From the IMG/VR virus record IMGVR_UViG_3300028607_001909, positions 1 to 28,823 of that record: DNA of 28,823 bases. One strand, given 5' to 3'. Each line of letters starts with the position of its first letter. The stretch's first letter is position 1. The position numbers and the translations under genes were made by a program. Under the pieces are notes generated by a model that saw only the letters and a list, made by a program, of their open reading frames with translations, made no database searches and was not told the origin of the DNA. Positions 7,389 to 21,500 of the stretch are shown here, in pieces. The DNA is from a virus.

Positions 7389-9510
7389 CAGGCCGAGTTC
7401 AGCTGTCTCGATCTTCGATGATCTGGAAAAAGAGAAACAGGCAAGCGCAGCTAGGAGGATTCAGAGCCGATCCGTTAGTCAGCGAGCTGGGTACTATGAT
7501 TACCTAAACGCCCTTCAAAAACAGAAGTTAGAACAGACGGAGAACTCCGCACGCGGGGCTTCATTTGCCCAGAGAGCCCTCAACAAAAACAATGCGAAGC
7601 TTCACGATCATTACAGAAGACAGATAGCAAGGGAGCGAAAGGTTATCGGTGACAAGGTGGCGTTTCTTGATAAAACCATAGGCTTTGCAACGGAAAGGGG
7701 TCTCACGGCTGAACAGATAGCCCAGAGAAAGGAGGACGCGGAGGCTGGGGGTTTCGTTGGGAATCTAGCTGGAACCAACCCAGATCAATATGCAGTAGAG
7801 AGACTTGCGGCTTATGGGAAACTGTTGGGAACAGATGACTTTAAGGCAAGTTATATAGAGGGTGGTGCGACAGGTTCCTATGACAGGTTGGTCTCAGCTT
7901 TTACTATAGCGAACAATGCTATTAGAAAGGGAGCGACACTTGACAAATCTACAACAGCAATCGGTCTGATCGAGGGAAACACTGAGTTTATCAACGAGTC
8001 AGGCACTAAGGACTACAGGTTTGATGCGTCGGATCATCTCATAGAATACTATAAGTCTGTCTATGGCAGAGACCCATTCACACAGGGCCAAATTACTTCA
8101 AGCAGGCCCCTAAGCAAGGGAGAGATGTCGAGTGCTAGGGAAACTGTTTCAACCTACGACCAGAAACAGCGACCCGGTGGAAAGTTGATCCCAAGTATAA
8201 GGCCCGGGGAAAAGGGTTACGTTACACGCCATCCCGCACTGGACATAAGGGAACCTGAAGTAGAACCAGCCCCTGTTGAGGGTGTTGCCCCAGCTGCCCC
8301 TGCTCCTCCTGATTTTCTTCAGCAACTTGAGGAGGGATACGGCCCAGAACTATCTCCTTCATGGGTGTCTGGTCTTCCGAGGGATCAAATGATGAGCCCC
8401 GAATACGTGACACCCTTTCCAAGTGAGGTTCCCAGAGAAGCACCACAATTAATGCCAATGGATAGGGAAGAGGCACAACAAATTTCACCACCAGCCATTC
8501 CATCTTTTGTTCCTGACGATGAGGCTGAGCCTGAGATGTTCTCGGAAGAGTGGCAGGAGAACCTTCAAAGAGAGAGGGATAATAGTTATTACAGGAGAAA
8601 GCTTGATGAGACAAACGCAACGATATCAGATATGTTGAGGAGGTCGGAAGGGGGTAACCCTTCCACAACCTTCGCTTGGTACGATAAAGCTGTAAGAGAC
8701 AGGGCGATGTATGAAGGGTTGATTGAATACACCAACCCTCAGCAATTAATGCCAATGCCGTGGCAGCCCGAGGAACTCCCAGCTCCACCAGATCAACCAA
8801 CTCCGCCAGCTATTGACAGGCCTCCAGTTGATGAGGGTCGCCCCGAAGTTGAGGAGGCGGTTCTCCCAACCATGATGCCCCGGGAGGTTGCCCCAGCACC
8901 ACCAGCTCCAGCCCCGAAACCCCCAACAGCTCCAGCGGTTCCTGCCGAGCCTCCCCCGCCACTCCCTTCTGTTCGAAGGGATATGGTTCCAGAAGCAGGG
9001 GTGGTTCCATACTATGCGGACACACTGACCCCTGAGCAAAGAGATGTTTACTACGATGCCATCAATGAGATGGGGGAACGCGGGTCGACTGGGATGATGG
9101 AAAGGCGGGTTCCTTCTCGTGAAGAACTTGATTCTCTTTCCAGTTTTAGGCAACCTTATCGTGATCCCAGATATGATGCTGGTTATGGTTTTGCTGACAT
9201 AGGCGCGGATGAATATGTCCCCCCATTTGATCGTGGGCCGTTGGTAGACAGAAGTTATCCAGAGATGGGAAGGATAAATGATGCCGATTATCCCACTGCA
9301 TTTGATGGTGGAGAACTTGTTGAATTAAACACATTTGGTGGGCCGACCTTGATGCGTAGGCAAAGGTTAATGGATAGGGGGGGGGAACTTTCCCACTTTG
9401 AAGGAAATATTACCAGCGCTCAGGGAGCCACTCGATTACGAGAATTATCCGGGCAACCCCCTTTACAGGAGGGGTGGGCCTCTTTACGAAGAGTAAATAA
9501 AAATGCCTGA
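7369..9510 (+). CDS. Proline-rich putative internal virion protein, 713 aa
   Basis: Start at ATG 7369 with GAAGGA seven bases upstream; it overlaps the previous gene. Residues 1-240 are helical and charged (KQKLEQTENSARGASFAQRALNKNNAKLHDHYRRQIARERK). Residues 295-380 and about 460-540 are Pro/Ala/Glu-rich and likely disordered (APAPPDFLQQ, PAPPAPAPKPPTAPAVPAEPPPPLP). The motif QLMPM occurs in both (exact 15-bp repeat, 8446-8460 and 8743-8757). The C-terminal 170 residues are Tyr/Asp/Gly-rich. It overlaps the giant gene by 8 bp, which suggests both are made together and may be packaged together. No enzyme motif seen; the role is inferred from position. Confidence 0.6.
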   Translation: MPTVIYDRPSSAVSIFDDLEKEKQASAARRIQSRSVSQRAGYYDYLNALQKQKLEQTENSARGASFAQRALNKNNAKLHDHYRRQIARERKVIGDKVAFLDKTIGFATERGLTAEQIAQRKEDAEAGGFVGNLAGTNPDQYAVERLAAYGKLLGTDDFKASYIEGGATGSYDRLVSAFTIANNAIRKGATLDKSTTAIGLIEGNTEFINESGTKDYRFDASDHLIEYYKSVYGRDPFTQGQITSSRPLSKGEMSSARETVSTYDQKQRPGGKLIPSIRPGEKGYVTRHPALDIREPEVEPAPVEGVAPAAPAPPDFLQQLEEGYGPELSPSWVSGLPRDQMMSPEYVTPFPSEVPREAPQLMPMDREEAQQISPPAIPSFVPDDEAEPEMFSEEWQENLQRERDNSYYRRKLDETNATISDMLRRSEGGNPSTTFAWYDKAVRDRAMYEGLIEYTNPQQLMPMPWQPEELPAPPDQPTPPAIDRPPVDEGRPEVEEAVLPTMMPREVAPAPPAPAPKPPTAPAVPAEPPPPLPSVRRDMVPEAGVVPYYADTLTPEQRDVYYDAINEMGERGSTGMMERRVPSREELDSLSSFRQPYRDPRYDAGYGFADIGADEYVPPFDRGPLVDRSYPEMGRINDADYPTAFDGGELVELNTFGGPTLMRRQRLMDRGGELSHFEGNITSAQGATRLRELSGQPPLQEGWASLRRVNKNA

Positions 9511-12500
9511 AGACTTTGTAATGCCACCCGATCCACACAGTGGCGGGGGGTTGGATTTTGGTGGGTTCAATCAAACAGGCCCACTAAATTTAACGTATCT
9601 TACTAAACCAAAGCAAAAGCAGGTTGTCCCCTACGACCAAAGACTAGAGGAATACACGGCGGGTGGCGGGAAAAAGGCCACGAACCCTTGGCAACGTGGG
9701 GGGAGAGCTGGGTTTCTGGGTGGATTTGCCGGGGACATGGGTTTCTTTGAGACAATTTCCGACATACTGCCTTATGACCCGGGCAAGGAGTGGTTCAAGG
9801 GGATTGGTGACGCACTAGAAGAAGAGGCCTACGAGGTTCCCATGAGAACCCTCCGCGACATTAAGGGAGCGGGGGATTTCATGGATTACATGGGTCAGGG
9901 TATTGGTTATGTCTTTGGTTATGTTGGTTCGATGATACCAACAGCTCTTGCCACTGGTGGGCTTGGTGCAGCTGGAAGGATAGTCGGCAGGGAGGCTCTC
10001 AAGGGTTTAACAAAAAAACAGATTGGAGCCCGTGGAGCACAAGCTGTTGGAAGATTTGTCACTGGCCCATCCATCATCAAGAACACAGGCCATATATATC
10101 GCGGTGTTCGTGAGGAAACGGGGGTTGAATCGCCAGCTATTGCTATTCCAGCAGGTATAGCTTCGGGCATGTTGGAGCGGTTTGGCATGGGCAAAACATT
10201 CGGTACTTTTTTCGAAACCATACCGTTCAATGCGAAGCAGCAGGTCTGGCGTCAGATGGTTGCCAACGCGATGAGGGGTTATGGCAGGGCGTGGGCCATC
10301 GAGGGTGCGACAGAGACAGGTCAGGAATTAATTCAGCTTGCCGCCAACGAGGTGGCTGACAGCACATACGACTTGGTTACTTCTGAGAATGCTTGGCGTG
10401 TTCTTGATGCTGCAGCCTTGGGTGCATTTGGTTCTGGCCCATTTGGTGCTATTGGTTCGGCTGGAAATTATTATGGACAGAAGGTTTCCGCTGAAAAGGA
10501 CAAGAAACTGGTTGATGAGGTTATACGGCGCGTACAAAACATAGCCCCCGAAGGCAGCCAGATAATGTTCCGCATGGGTCAGCAGCGAATAAAGGAACAG
10601 GCGGCGCTGCTTGGTGACGAAGAGTTTATTCCCACAGATTCACATGTGGAGACACTGGAAAGGGTTGTTGACCAGATTCAGGAACAGAAGAGCCTGTCTG
10701 AAGAACAGAAAGCGGCGCTGCTTGCTGATGCAACAAATGTTCTTGGCAGGTTCAGGGAAAGGTTTGCCACACAGGAAGCGACAAAGGCAGAGGAATCTTC
10801 TGATGTAGAGGTTGCCGCTCGGGACAACAGGGAGGCTGCCGAACAGGTGGCTGGTGTTCCCTCCCAGCAGATGGTGGAACCCGAGTCAGCTATTCTCCCA
10901 GAGAACCAAGCGCCCTATAACAATCCTGAATCAAGGTATAACATTGGTCAGGAATACAAGCATAGGTTGGACACAGTTGAGGGTGAGGCAATACAGGTTG
11001 ATGCTGTTGTTACAAAGATAGGTAAAGACGGCAGGGTTCTCGAGTCTGTCAGTGCTGACGAGAACAGGCTTCCGCTTATAGTAACCAAGGGTAAGAAAAC
11101 AATTTCACTTCATACTCAAGAGGATGTCTTGAATGTGATGAAAGAGCTTGATGCTGACAAGTTTGGAAGGCCAGAGCCCAAGTCGGCAGCTGAATCCAGC
11201 TTGGCGATGGTTCAGTTGCTTGATGCGCAGGAGAAGAGAAAGGTAAGCAGAGAGGTTGCCGAGGAGGCGGGTGCTGAAATTGAAACGGACGAAATAATTC
11301 CTGCCACTGAACTTATAAAAAGAAGGAAGGCGCGGGAAGCCAGTGTGGCTGCCAAGAAAGCAGGGAAACCACCCCTTCAGGCTGCCAAAGCTGTGGCAAA
11401 GGCCGTTAGAACAGTTTACGCAGCCAAGCCAGCACCCACCGCTAAGGTTGGCAGGGAAGAGATGGACAGAATCAACCTTGAGAACAAGCGCAAGACGATT
11501 CTTAAATCCAAGGTGGTTGAGGTTTCCCGTCCCGGTGAAAAGAGAAGGACTGGTGTTATCACGGAGGTCAAACTGCTTCAGCATTTCTCGGAAGCAGTAG
11601 GTGGGCCGAGGATGTTTTCTGCGGAGGTTCATTGGGATGATGGTGAGATAGAGACTGTTAGTATTGATGAGAACTTTGAATCAAGCCAGCCACTGTATGG
11701 TGGTCTCATGGTTGTTGCAAAGAACGGTAAGTTATCCAAGGAACAAGAGTCGGCCATATCCAATGTGGAGAAGAAGGTGATACCAGCGGTTGACCCAGAG
11801 GCTGAGGAAGTAGCCGAGGTTCAGGTTCCACCACCAACCGAGAAGCCAAGGGCAACCAAGGAGACAACGAAAGCACCAACAAAACCACAACCCACAAAAG
11901 AGGTTGAGGTTACAAAGCGCATCGTTAAAGGGGAGAAACCCGAGGTCAAACCAGAGGAGGTGGCGGGGTTAAGTTCGGAAGAGACACTACTTCTAAAGGC
12001 TATTAACACTGAGGTTACAAAGCGCACTATAGGCGTTCGTGACACGGGCGCAGGAGCGGTTACTACTGTAGACGAGGCGACAGGGGAGCTTCTTCTAGAC
12101 GGGTTGTCCGAGGCTGAAATTAAAGGTGAACAATATCAGTTGGCCAACAGGGGGATGCGAGTTGATGCGGTCAAGATGCTAGTGGAGAATACGGGATGGT
12201 TGTTTGACGCGAGGCGACAAGAGTTGGGTTTAACTAAAATCGCCGCTGAAAACATTAAGATAATTGAGGCTCTTAAAAAGAAGGTGGGTGAGCAGAAGCC
12301 AGTTATCTTGGGCAACCTGAAGCTGGATAAGGATTTATCTGCTCGGATGAGGCAGATGAGAAATGACAGGGCGGAAGAAGACAAAATGCAGATGACCATT
12401 GAGACATTTATTGTTCGGTCATTTGTTGAGCTCGGTCGGCTAATAGAAACTGCAACGATTTACATTAGACAGCTTTATAGGAACGGGAAGGTAAAGTCTG

Positions 12501-15500
12501 GGGAGAAGTTCAACAGGGAAACTAGGGGCTACAAGGCTGTTAGGGATAGGTTCATAAAAGACCTTAGTATAGACTTGGAGGAACGCCTCCCGCAGGACGC
12601 ACTGATGCCACACCTGCCGTCGTTTGGGGAAGACCCGGTTAAGTTTCTTGGCGGCCTGTTCGATGCTGTTGTCGAGGAATACAACAAGGTTGACGGGGTT
12701 CGCGGTCTTTCCTCAATGGAGGACGGGGGTGTTAATCAGGACAAGGCAAGGGAACTGGAGGGGTTGATCCTAGACAAGGACACCCTGTCAAAATATCTGG
12801 ACTACCCGATAGCAGAGGATACGGATGATGAGAGGACAATTGTAATTGCCAACTCAAACATATTTAAGAAAACAGATACTGGCTGGGATATAAATAACAT
12901 AGAGCTTTACAGTGATGACCTGAGTAAACAATACATCCCCGTCATGGACTTCTCAGACCACAAGGGTTTGAGTGTCACGATCAAGTCTGTTGGGAAGGGG
13001 ATGGATGCCATAGCCTATAGGCTTTCCGAAGAAGCCTTGAAAAGGGTTCGCTTTCAGGAAAGTAAAACATCAGGACGCGAGGGCAAGGTTACGTTCGCCC
13101 ACATACCAGAGTCACTTTTAATTGAGAACGGAAATGTTCAGTACGACAACTGGGTGTTGGATACCCAGAAGGCAGGTGGTCGTTTCTTAAAGGATATAAG
13201 CTGGGTCGGTCTTCCCACCGAGGAGTTTGTCAGGCTGCTTAAGTTGAGAACAAAGAACAAGGAGCTCAAGGCCTTTTTAAAAAGCAAGAAGGGTGGGCTG
13301 CTTCTTTCATCAAAGGAGGAGGTGGCTGCAACAATCGCCAATGCCATACTGCTTGCTTCTGATCCAAGATATAAGCCATCCAACAAGAAGGCAAAGACAG
13401 CAAAGAAGGCTCTTGCAGAAAAGAAGGATTCAAAGGTGGCCCTCTTTAGTGTTGATCAGTTACAGAAGCTTCTTGAGCACGCAATCAACATACATCTGGA
13501 TCACTTCGCAACACTAACGGAAAAACAACTTGGATTGTTGACGCCTGAGTTGACAGAACTAAACAGGCTAACCGCCTATCATAACAAGCTTTTCAGGGCT
13601 TACCATGAGAAGTCCATACCCAGAGCTCTTGACCTACCCAAGCTTGATGCCAATCTTGAACCGAAAGCAGACACCTCGCTAGATATGAGGGGGCTTGCCC
13701 TTTGGATTACAAATGATCCTGATGTTTTAAAGGGTCGGAAGCCCAACAAGGGTATGTTTATTTCCAGACTGAAGGAGTTGTTTTATTCCTTTGAGGAAAA
13801 GAAAGAGGGTTTACCCAAGGCGCTCAAGAGAAAGACGCTTAGGCCAGAGGATTTAAAGGAAGCAAAAGATACGCTGGAAAAGGTTAGTGCCAGAATGGAC
13901 GAGCTTAGGCTCAAGGTGTCTCAGGTCAAGGAGAGTGCTGTCCTGAGCGAGGATGACTTGGTAAATCTTGAAGCCACAATCAGGCCAGCTGAAGCGCGGA
14001 TGGGTTTAAGGATGGTTGAGAAGACCGCCGTTGGAGATGTTGAGTTTATTGCTGAAGGGGAAGTAGAAGAGGAGTATGAACTTGATCCCTATGTTAAAGA
14101 CAGGGGTGCCACAGTTCGAGTTGGCCCGACAAGGAAGATCGTAGAAAACATCAGGAACTTCTTTAAGAAAGGCACGGGGCTTGGTGATGCTTATTCTGCC
14201 ATTGTGCTTTACACCGACGGGGTAGAGAGGGAGAAGGAAAAGTTCACAGCAGAATACAGATCAACACTTCTTATTGATGAAGCCAAGGAGCGCGACCCCG
14301 TAAAGGAGGCCGAGGCCAAGATTGCTCTTGAAACCGAGAAGGGGGTTGCTACGCCTATCGCAGAAGGGGAAGACCCAAGCAAACAGGTTATTGCCAAGGA
14401 GCGGGAGGCAGAACTAGATAGGCTTTTAGAGGGTAAGTTTGATGAGGACACAGAACTTGGGCGAGCAATAAAAGGATTCAGGGCGGCCAGAACCAAGCTG
14501 GTTGATTTGATCGAGCACGGTTCCGAGGAAGACCCAGCATACGGAGCCAAGCTACTTGAGTATCAGCTGAACATGCTGACTGAATGGGATACATTCATGG
14601 CGAAACAGGGCACGGATTTTGTCCTTTCACTCAGGCCAAATATTATGGGGCAGCCAAGCCTTGATTATAAACTGATGCCAAGAACAGCGGGGTTGTTGGA
14701 GGTTTATAAAGATATAGAGAGTGAGAACATATCTAGAGTTAAGGCGCGTGGCATATTTGAATCCATTGATGCGAAGATAGAAAGGGTTAAGGCAAGGTTC
14801 AATGATGCTGAATCGGAAAGGCTGGCGTTAAGGGACTCCTATGATGCAGCTGTTAAAAGGGTGGATGCCATCCTTGAACCAATCAGGAAGCAGACCCAAG
14901 CTTTTATTAACAGTGAACATGCCAAGGGGCCAGAGGAAAGAAAGTTTCTTGCAGGGCTGGGGTGGGTTGGCCCGAGGGGGGGCAGAAAGCAGCTTACCCC
15001 GCAAGATGTGACCATTCATAAGGTTATTACCCATCCTGAAAAATACGCTGGTGAATCTGGTGCCATAAGAGAGAAGCTTGAGGAAGAAAAACCAATCGTT
15101 GATGGGTATCTGCACGCGGTGGCATTAAGGGATGGACTGGCATTGAACCTGTCCTTGTTTGAAGAGGAACTTGCCTACATATACGGTGGCGCTCTTAGGT
15201 TTAAAGCTTCAGATGTTCCGGGTATTGGGTTTGAACCAGTAGAAGGTGAGTCATGGTTAAAGGCACCAGACTTTGAAAGACTCAGGGCTAAAGAGAAAAA
15301 ACTAGAAGTTGATATAGAAGAGTATAAGAGGGAAGGCCTTAAAGTAGAGGCCACAAAGGCAAGAAAAGAGAGGGCCACGATAAACAAAATCCTGAGCTTC
15401 TGGAGGTCTGAGTCCAGAAAGCGCGGAAAGGTAAAGGAGTATAGGTTAACCGCACAGAAACTCAAGAAGAGGGAGGTTGTGTTTCAGGTTATATTTGATT

Positions 15501-18500
15501 CACACATACAAGGCGGGGCCCGGAGGTTGCCTGTTGGAAATCTGTTTGGCCACCTTGTCTCTATTTCCAACAAGTTCAGTGAGGATCAGTTCAGGGAGAC
15601 GGGCAAACCCATACAGGTTGAGGTGGCTGGGTACAGGATGGAGACGCCAGCGAGCCTGTACTACAAGCTTTACAAGACACTGGAACTTAGAGACCCCAAA
15701 AAGATTTTAAGTCATCCAATCTTCTCCAATTCCGGGATGTATATTGGCCCGATTAAACCAGAGGGAATGACAGAGGAGAGGTGGATTGATTCAAGGTTCA
15801 AGAGAACCGAGAAGATTGGTTCTGAAATTCAAAAGTACATAGACAACCACAGCGTGGAACAACACGAGGCATCCTTGTTGTATATAAAAGACACCATACT
15901 TGCTTCCATTGTTAATGATTTCATATCTATTTTCACATATGAAGCAGGTTATCGCGGAAACAAGGAGGCAATAGTCAAGAAGGCCATGGGGGTGAGTGGT
16001 AAGCTGAGTGAAATAACCGAGCACTTAAGCGAGGGGTTAAGGATACCGTTTAAGCCGTTGTTGGAGGAGGATATTGATCCTAGCATAACAGAGGAAGCCC
16101 TAACCGATCTCGGGAACCAGCTTGGTGTTGCCAAGGAGAAATTCAACAAGGCTCTTGAGGTGTTCGAAAAGAACAAGGGTGCCCTAGATGTCGCAAGGTT
16201 ATCTTACCGAAACGTGGTCGTATCAAGAACGGGTAAGACTGATATCGAACAGCCCAGCGAGCTTGGTAAGCTTGTCGTGTTTGCTGAACAAACCAAGGCA
16301 AAGTATCACGCAGCCAAGACTGAGCTAGACAAGATAACCCTGCAAATAGAAGCGATTAAGGCAGACCCAAGGATTTTATTTAAGAGTGAGATAAGCAGCA
16401 GTAGTCTGGACATTATACCAAACAAAAACCTGTCCACAACTATAACAATGACGCTTCCTTTCGGGTATTCTTCCGTAAAGGCTGATCGTAAATCAATTGA
16501 TCTTGAGATTAAACCGATGCCACTTGATGGTAAGCTTGCTGAAGGTGACACATCGGGCGGCAAGGGTTCTGTAGAGATTGGTCGTTCCAAGGGTTCCGAT
16601 GAGATTGCCCAGTTGCTGCACGAGAACAGGGCTAGGTTGGGTGATGCTTTTGTTGATAGGTCGCTGAGTTTTCTTAGCCAGATACCAGACAAGTATTTAG
16701 ATGAGCTAACCCTGAGTATGTATGGCGGTGGGCTTGAGACAATCAAGGGAACAAAGCTTTCTGGTTCCTTTATGGAAGCCATCAAAACAGTTTTCATTCC
16801 AACAGAGGGCAACACCACTGATTCCTTTGTTCATGAGTTCTCGCATTATCTCCACGCGTTCCTTCCAGCGGAACAACAGGAACGTGTTACACACATGCGG
16901 AAGGACGCGCTTCAAAAGGTTGTGTCCAACACAAAGGATGGCAGGTTGAGATACAGAATTGAAATGGCCTCGGTGTTCCTTGTTGATGCGGACTCAGACA
17001 TGGCCATGGGCCCAGATGATTTTCAATTTTACTTGGATAAGTATGGAGACAAGGCAAAGGACATGTATCACCTGATGAACGACAGGGAGTTCTTTGCTTA
17101 TATCATGACCAAGGAGGGGCAGAGGGATATAGGAACACTCTCTCCTAACAGCAACCCGGTTGGGTTTGTTGCTAAAATCAAGCAGTTCTTTGCTGACTTT
17201 ATTAATTGGGTTCTAAAGAAGAGTGGGCTTGTCGTTGGGGAAGCGGCGTTCGTTGATGAGGTGTTGTCCAAGTTCAAGTCTGGTTCCTTTACGGTTGAAA
17301 GAAGGATGTTCACCGCAGGGCCAGCGGTTGATGCCTCCATACTAACAGTCAGTGACCTTAAGCGGGCGCTGGAATTCAATGTAAGGAATGCCGCGTTAAC
17401 CGAGGGGGGTGGGGCAAACGTGGAGGCTGGCAGGCAGGTTTCAATGGAGGCGGGTTCATTCCACAACATGATCTATGACCTTTCCAATAAGTTTCTTATG
17501 GAGATGTCGGAGAGCGATGAGTTCAGGAACCTGTTAACTGGCCAAGACGATGAGGTTTCCATATCAAAGAGAGCTGCAGGACTGGCGAACATCAAGGAGT
17601 CTTCTGCCATAAGGAGGCTTCTCGAGGATAACGAGATCAGTTCAGGTGGTGTGATCTTCAGTCCCGAGGGTTACCTTCAGTTGTTGAAGGTCAAGAAGAC
17701 GCTCAAGGATAAGGATAAGATTCCTGATTCAATGTGGCAACAGGTCAGCAAGGAGTTCTTTAAGAACACCGAGGAATTCTTGGAATCATATAGGAGGCTT
17801 CTGGCAAAAGCTGATGCGGTTAAGGGTGAGAATCAAAATGAAAAGCTTAAGCGCCTCTTGTCTGAGGTAAAGGAACAGTACGACAGCAAGACAGCAGCAG
17901 CGTCCTCCGCTGCTTCATTCAAGGGGATGATCAGGTCTATGCTTGAAAAGGCAAATGAAAGGTCAGCAGAGAACGAGGCCATAAAAAGACTTACACAGTA
18001 CGGGTTCGACCTTAACCAGATCACAAGCCAGCTGGATGACAAACTGATAGGCGGGGAGATCAACAAGATGATCCGTGACTTTTACAACACGGTATGGTTC
18101 AGCGCAGAAGCTCAGATGATTCTGCACAAGGGGATAAACAAGGATGGAAAGAAGGCCACTTGGGAGGATTTGATGTGGACTTATATAGTGGAGAAGGGGA
18201 TTGAGCTTAAACACAGAAAGAGAAGGGTCGGGATGAGCGCCGATGATAGGCGCAACATGATGTTTGCTGAGGTTGAACCTATAATGAAGTTTGCTGCTGA
18301 CCACATACTGAAGGTACACCAGAACGACATGCTGTTGAATGAGGTTTCGGAGAAACAACTTGAGGCTTCGTTCAATGAATACACAAAATATGAGGCAGAG
18401 ATAAACGCCCTGTTTGAGACCAACACGATCACCACCAAGGCAGGGAAACTTCAAAAGGTTGATGGTGCCAAGAGGGCGGTTGACAGGCTTCTTAAGGATT

Positions 18501-21500
18501 ACAAGCAGGCGGTTGGTGATCAGGCTATAGCCAACAGGCTTTACCTGTCCTTGAGGCGCAATGTTCATTCACAAATAAGGTACATGAATGATGTGACTGT
18601 TGCAGCCGAGCTGGTGGGCAGGATAGTTGAGTCCAAGGAGTTCAGTGACGCTAGGAATGCTGCCGCTGCCGAGATAGAGGCGAAGCCAGACAGGGAAATG
18701 AGCATTGATACCGCCAAGATTACTTTCATTCACCCAGAGAAAGGTGAGGACTTTGAGTTTTATTATGATGTTAGTGACAAGACTGGTAGGGAAAACCAGC
18801 TAAGGAAGTTGAGCATATATGTTGAGAGCCTGAACAAATGGTTGGCAGACAACCCAGAAAGCCCATACACAGATTTCTGGTTGGAGATGAGGGATTATGC
18901 CTCTGCCACAATGCTTAGCCCAACAATGAGGGGCGGGCAGGCAATGAAGCCCGTTGTGAATGTCAACGCTTTAAGGCCAATACAAAACATGATGGCTGGT
19001 ATTGGAACCTATACGTCTCGTCTGTCAATGACACACATGGACAACATGGTTGCCATGATGGAGCGATCAGCTGATATAAAGGACATGTATGAACAGAAGG
19101 TTGTCAACGCCCTTCAGGCAGCAGCCAAGTCCCACGGATTCAGCACCGATCCGATTGGTATTGATGATTGGTTTACTGCCATCGGGGAAAGGTTCTTTGC
19201 CACCGCAAACCAGACGGGAAGAAAGCTTAATGTTGGTGACAGGGTTACCATGTCTGACCTGACCGACATCAAGACTGTTACCAAGGAGGATGAAGCGGCC
19301 ATTAAAATTCAGGTTGAGTTCACCGGGGCCCTGTTTCAGATGGATGTTAAGCAGGGCAGGGGTGACCTTATATTGCGCAGGAGAACCGAGGAGGAATTAC
19401 GGAAGAGGGGCGGAAAGGCTGGCAGGATTATAGGAAGAAAGGCACTTCAGGTTACACCGTGGACTTTGCCCAAGACATTCTCATCCAAGGCAATTAGGTT
19501 TTCACAATCAATTTCTGCCATGCTAAGGGAGCACAAGGATGCGGTCAGTGACATTGATGCCGACACAACCCTTAGCGACAGCCAGAAGCGCGAGCTGAAG
19601 CTTGGGTTCTTCAAGGCAGCAGACAGGAGGGGGGACTCAGTTATGTCACTCATAGGTGAGAACTTTAACAGGTTTGTACTGGCTTTTGTTGACAACAGGG
19701 AGGGTAGAATAACAAACGGAACAAACCCGTTCTTCACTGAGGGTGTATATGATGAGGCCAGAGATTCCATGGTTAAAGGGGAGATCAGAAATCTGGACGA
19801 ACTGGCTGAGTTCTTTTCCAACAGGTCTGTGGATATAACCAAGCTTGGTCAGGAGGGTGTTCCCATGCAGCTCTCAAAGAAGGAGGCTCTGTATGAGCTT
19901 CTTAGAGAAATGTCCACCCAGTCGGACAAGTTCCATGATTTTATTTACGGGAAGATAGACCACGACACTGAGACTTCCCTTGCCTACAAGTTTGCCAAGC
20001 TAAAGAAGGACTCTCCATTTACTGTTGCGAGGCAGGAGCCAATTGCAAACTACTACTATTATAACTATGGCATTTCCGAGACAGTTGGTTTGCACAACCT
20101 GTCACTTGAATCCAGCGCACAATACATAGACGCCTTCAGGGCCTCGCTTGATGCTGTGGAGGGTGAGCTTGATGCGGCATCAAACGACAAGAAGCTGGCT
20201 GCAGAGAGGGGTAACCTAGAGGAGTTCATGGAGGGCAAGAAACAGAGCGCCGCAAACAGGGAATCCTTCTTGGACTACGAGAGGGTTGAGGCACACAAGG
20301 CAAACGTCAAGGCCCTGATGAACGACATAGATGCTGTTCGTGATCGTGACATCAGGTACGAGCTTCAGGTTAACAGAACTTTCAGAAGGGTGTTTGGTGA
20401 CATGATCAGTGTTGCAATTCAAGCGCCAACAACTGCGCTGGTTAACCTGATAGGAACACCTGTCAGAACCACCATGAGAATGCAGGCCATGTTCGGGTTT
20501 GCACCCAAACTAAACGCAAGGTTTGTCATAGATGCGCTCAAGGAAATGACAAAGGGTGCGGCAACATTTGGCAGGGGTTTCATAAAGGGGGCGTGGGGAG
20601 GTCTGGGTTACCTTGCAATAGCCAAACCAAAGAAGGCGCTGATTAAATTCGTTGATGAGTTCGCCAACAAACCGTTCACAGAGGACTTTGTGATTGGTCA
20701 GTACAAGGTTAACTCAACCTTGCGCAGGATTTTTGATGCCGGGTACGGCATGAGGATAGATGTACAGGGCAAGATAGATGCCTACTGGGATTCAGTTGAA
20801 ACAAGGGGGAGGGTCGAGCGTGCCCTTGAGCTGAGGGGCAGGGGTGCCCATAGAAGTTTCTGGTCTAAGCTCTATAATGGTTCGGCCCTTATCCTTGCCG
20901 AGATTCCCGGGACTACATTGCCCAGACTTTTCGACGCTGTTGGTAACAATGTTTCCTTTAGGTTTGCCAACACAGCCATGTCGCACTTGGAACTTAGGCT
21001 GAAAGATTTACACAGAAAATACGGGGACTCCTTGTGGGAAAGGTATAACGACCCAGATGTATTGGCCAAAGACACCAACAAGATGGACACGCTTACCCCT
21101 GTGGATGCGTTTGGTGAACAGTTCCTCTTTTCCCCAGACGAATCCAAGCTTGGCAAGCTGGAGAACATGTTCATGCACGCTGGTCTGGACTTCCATCAGG
21201 AAGCCTTCAGGTTTTATAAGGCGCTGAACACAGACAAGGAGGCAACCTTCCTCACTCCAGAGCAGCGGGCCCAGATGGGGATTGGTTTGGTAACCTCTGA
21301 GAACCTTGCGACCATAGCCAACAGGCCGCTCAAGTTCAGGAACGATCCTAATGTTGGTTTCTTGTTTGCACTCAGCGGGTGGAGTTTGTCTGCCGCCCAT
21401 AACAGTGTTGAGTTCCTGTCAAAGGCGCAGGGCGGGAAGCAGGGTTGGTCTGTTAACTCCCTCAATGTTCAGCTTGGAATGGTGATGCTCGGGATGATGG

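Noticed and set aside
8222-8800. 192-aa minus-strand frame
   Set aside because: Antisense to the proline-rich part of the 713-aa protein, where biased composition keeps other frames open.
16306-16818. 170-aa minus-strand frame
   Set aside because: Antisense to the giant gene; Ser/Leu-rich shadow.
16970-17010. VDADSD in the giant protein as a possible DxDxD polymerase site
   Set aside because: It falls between the zinc-ligand motifs, lacks the DxDGD form and the second barrel motifs of two-barrel RNA polymerases.
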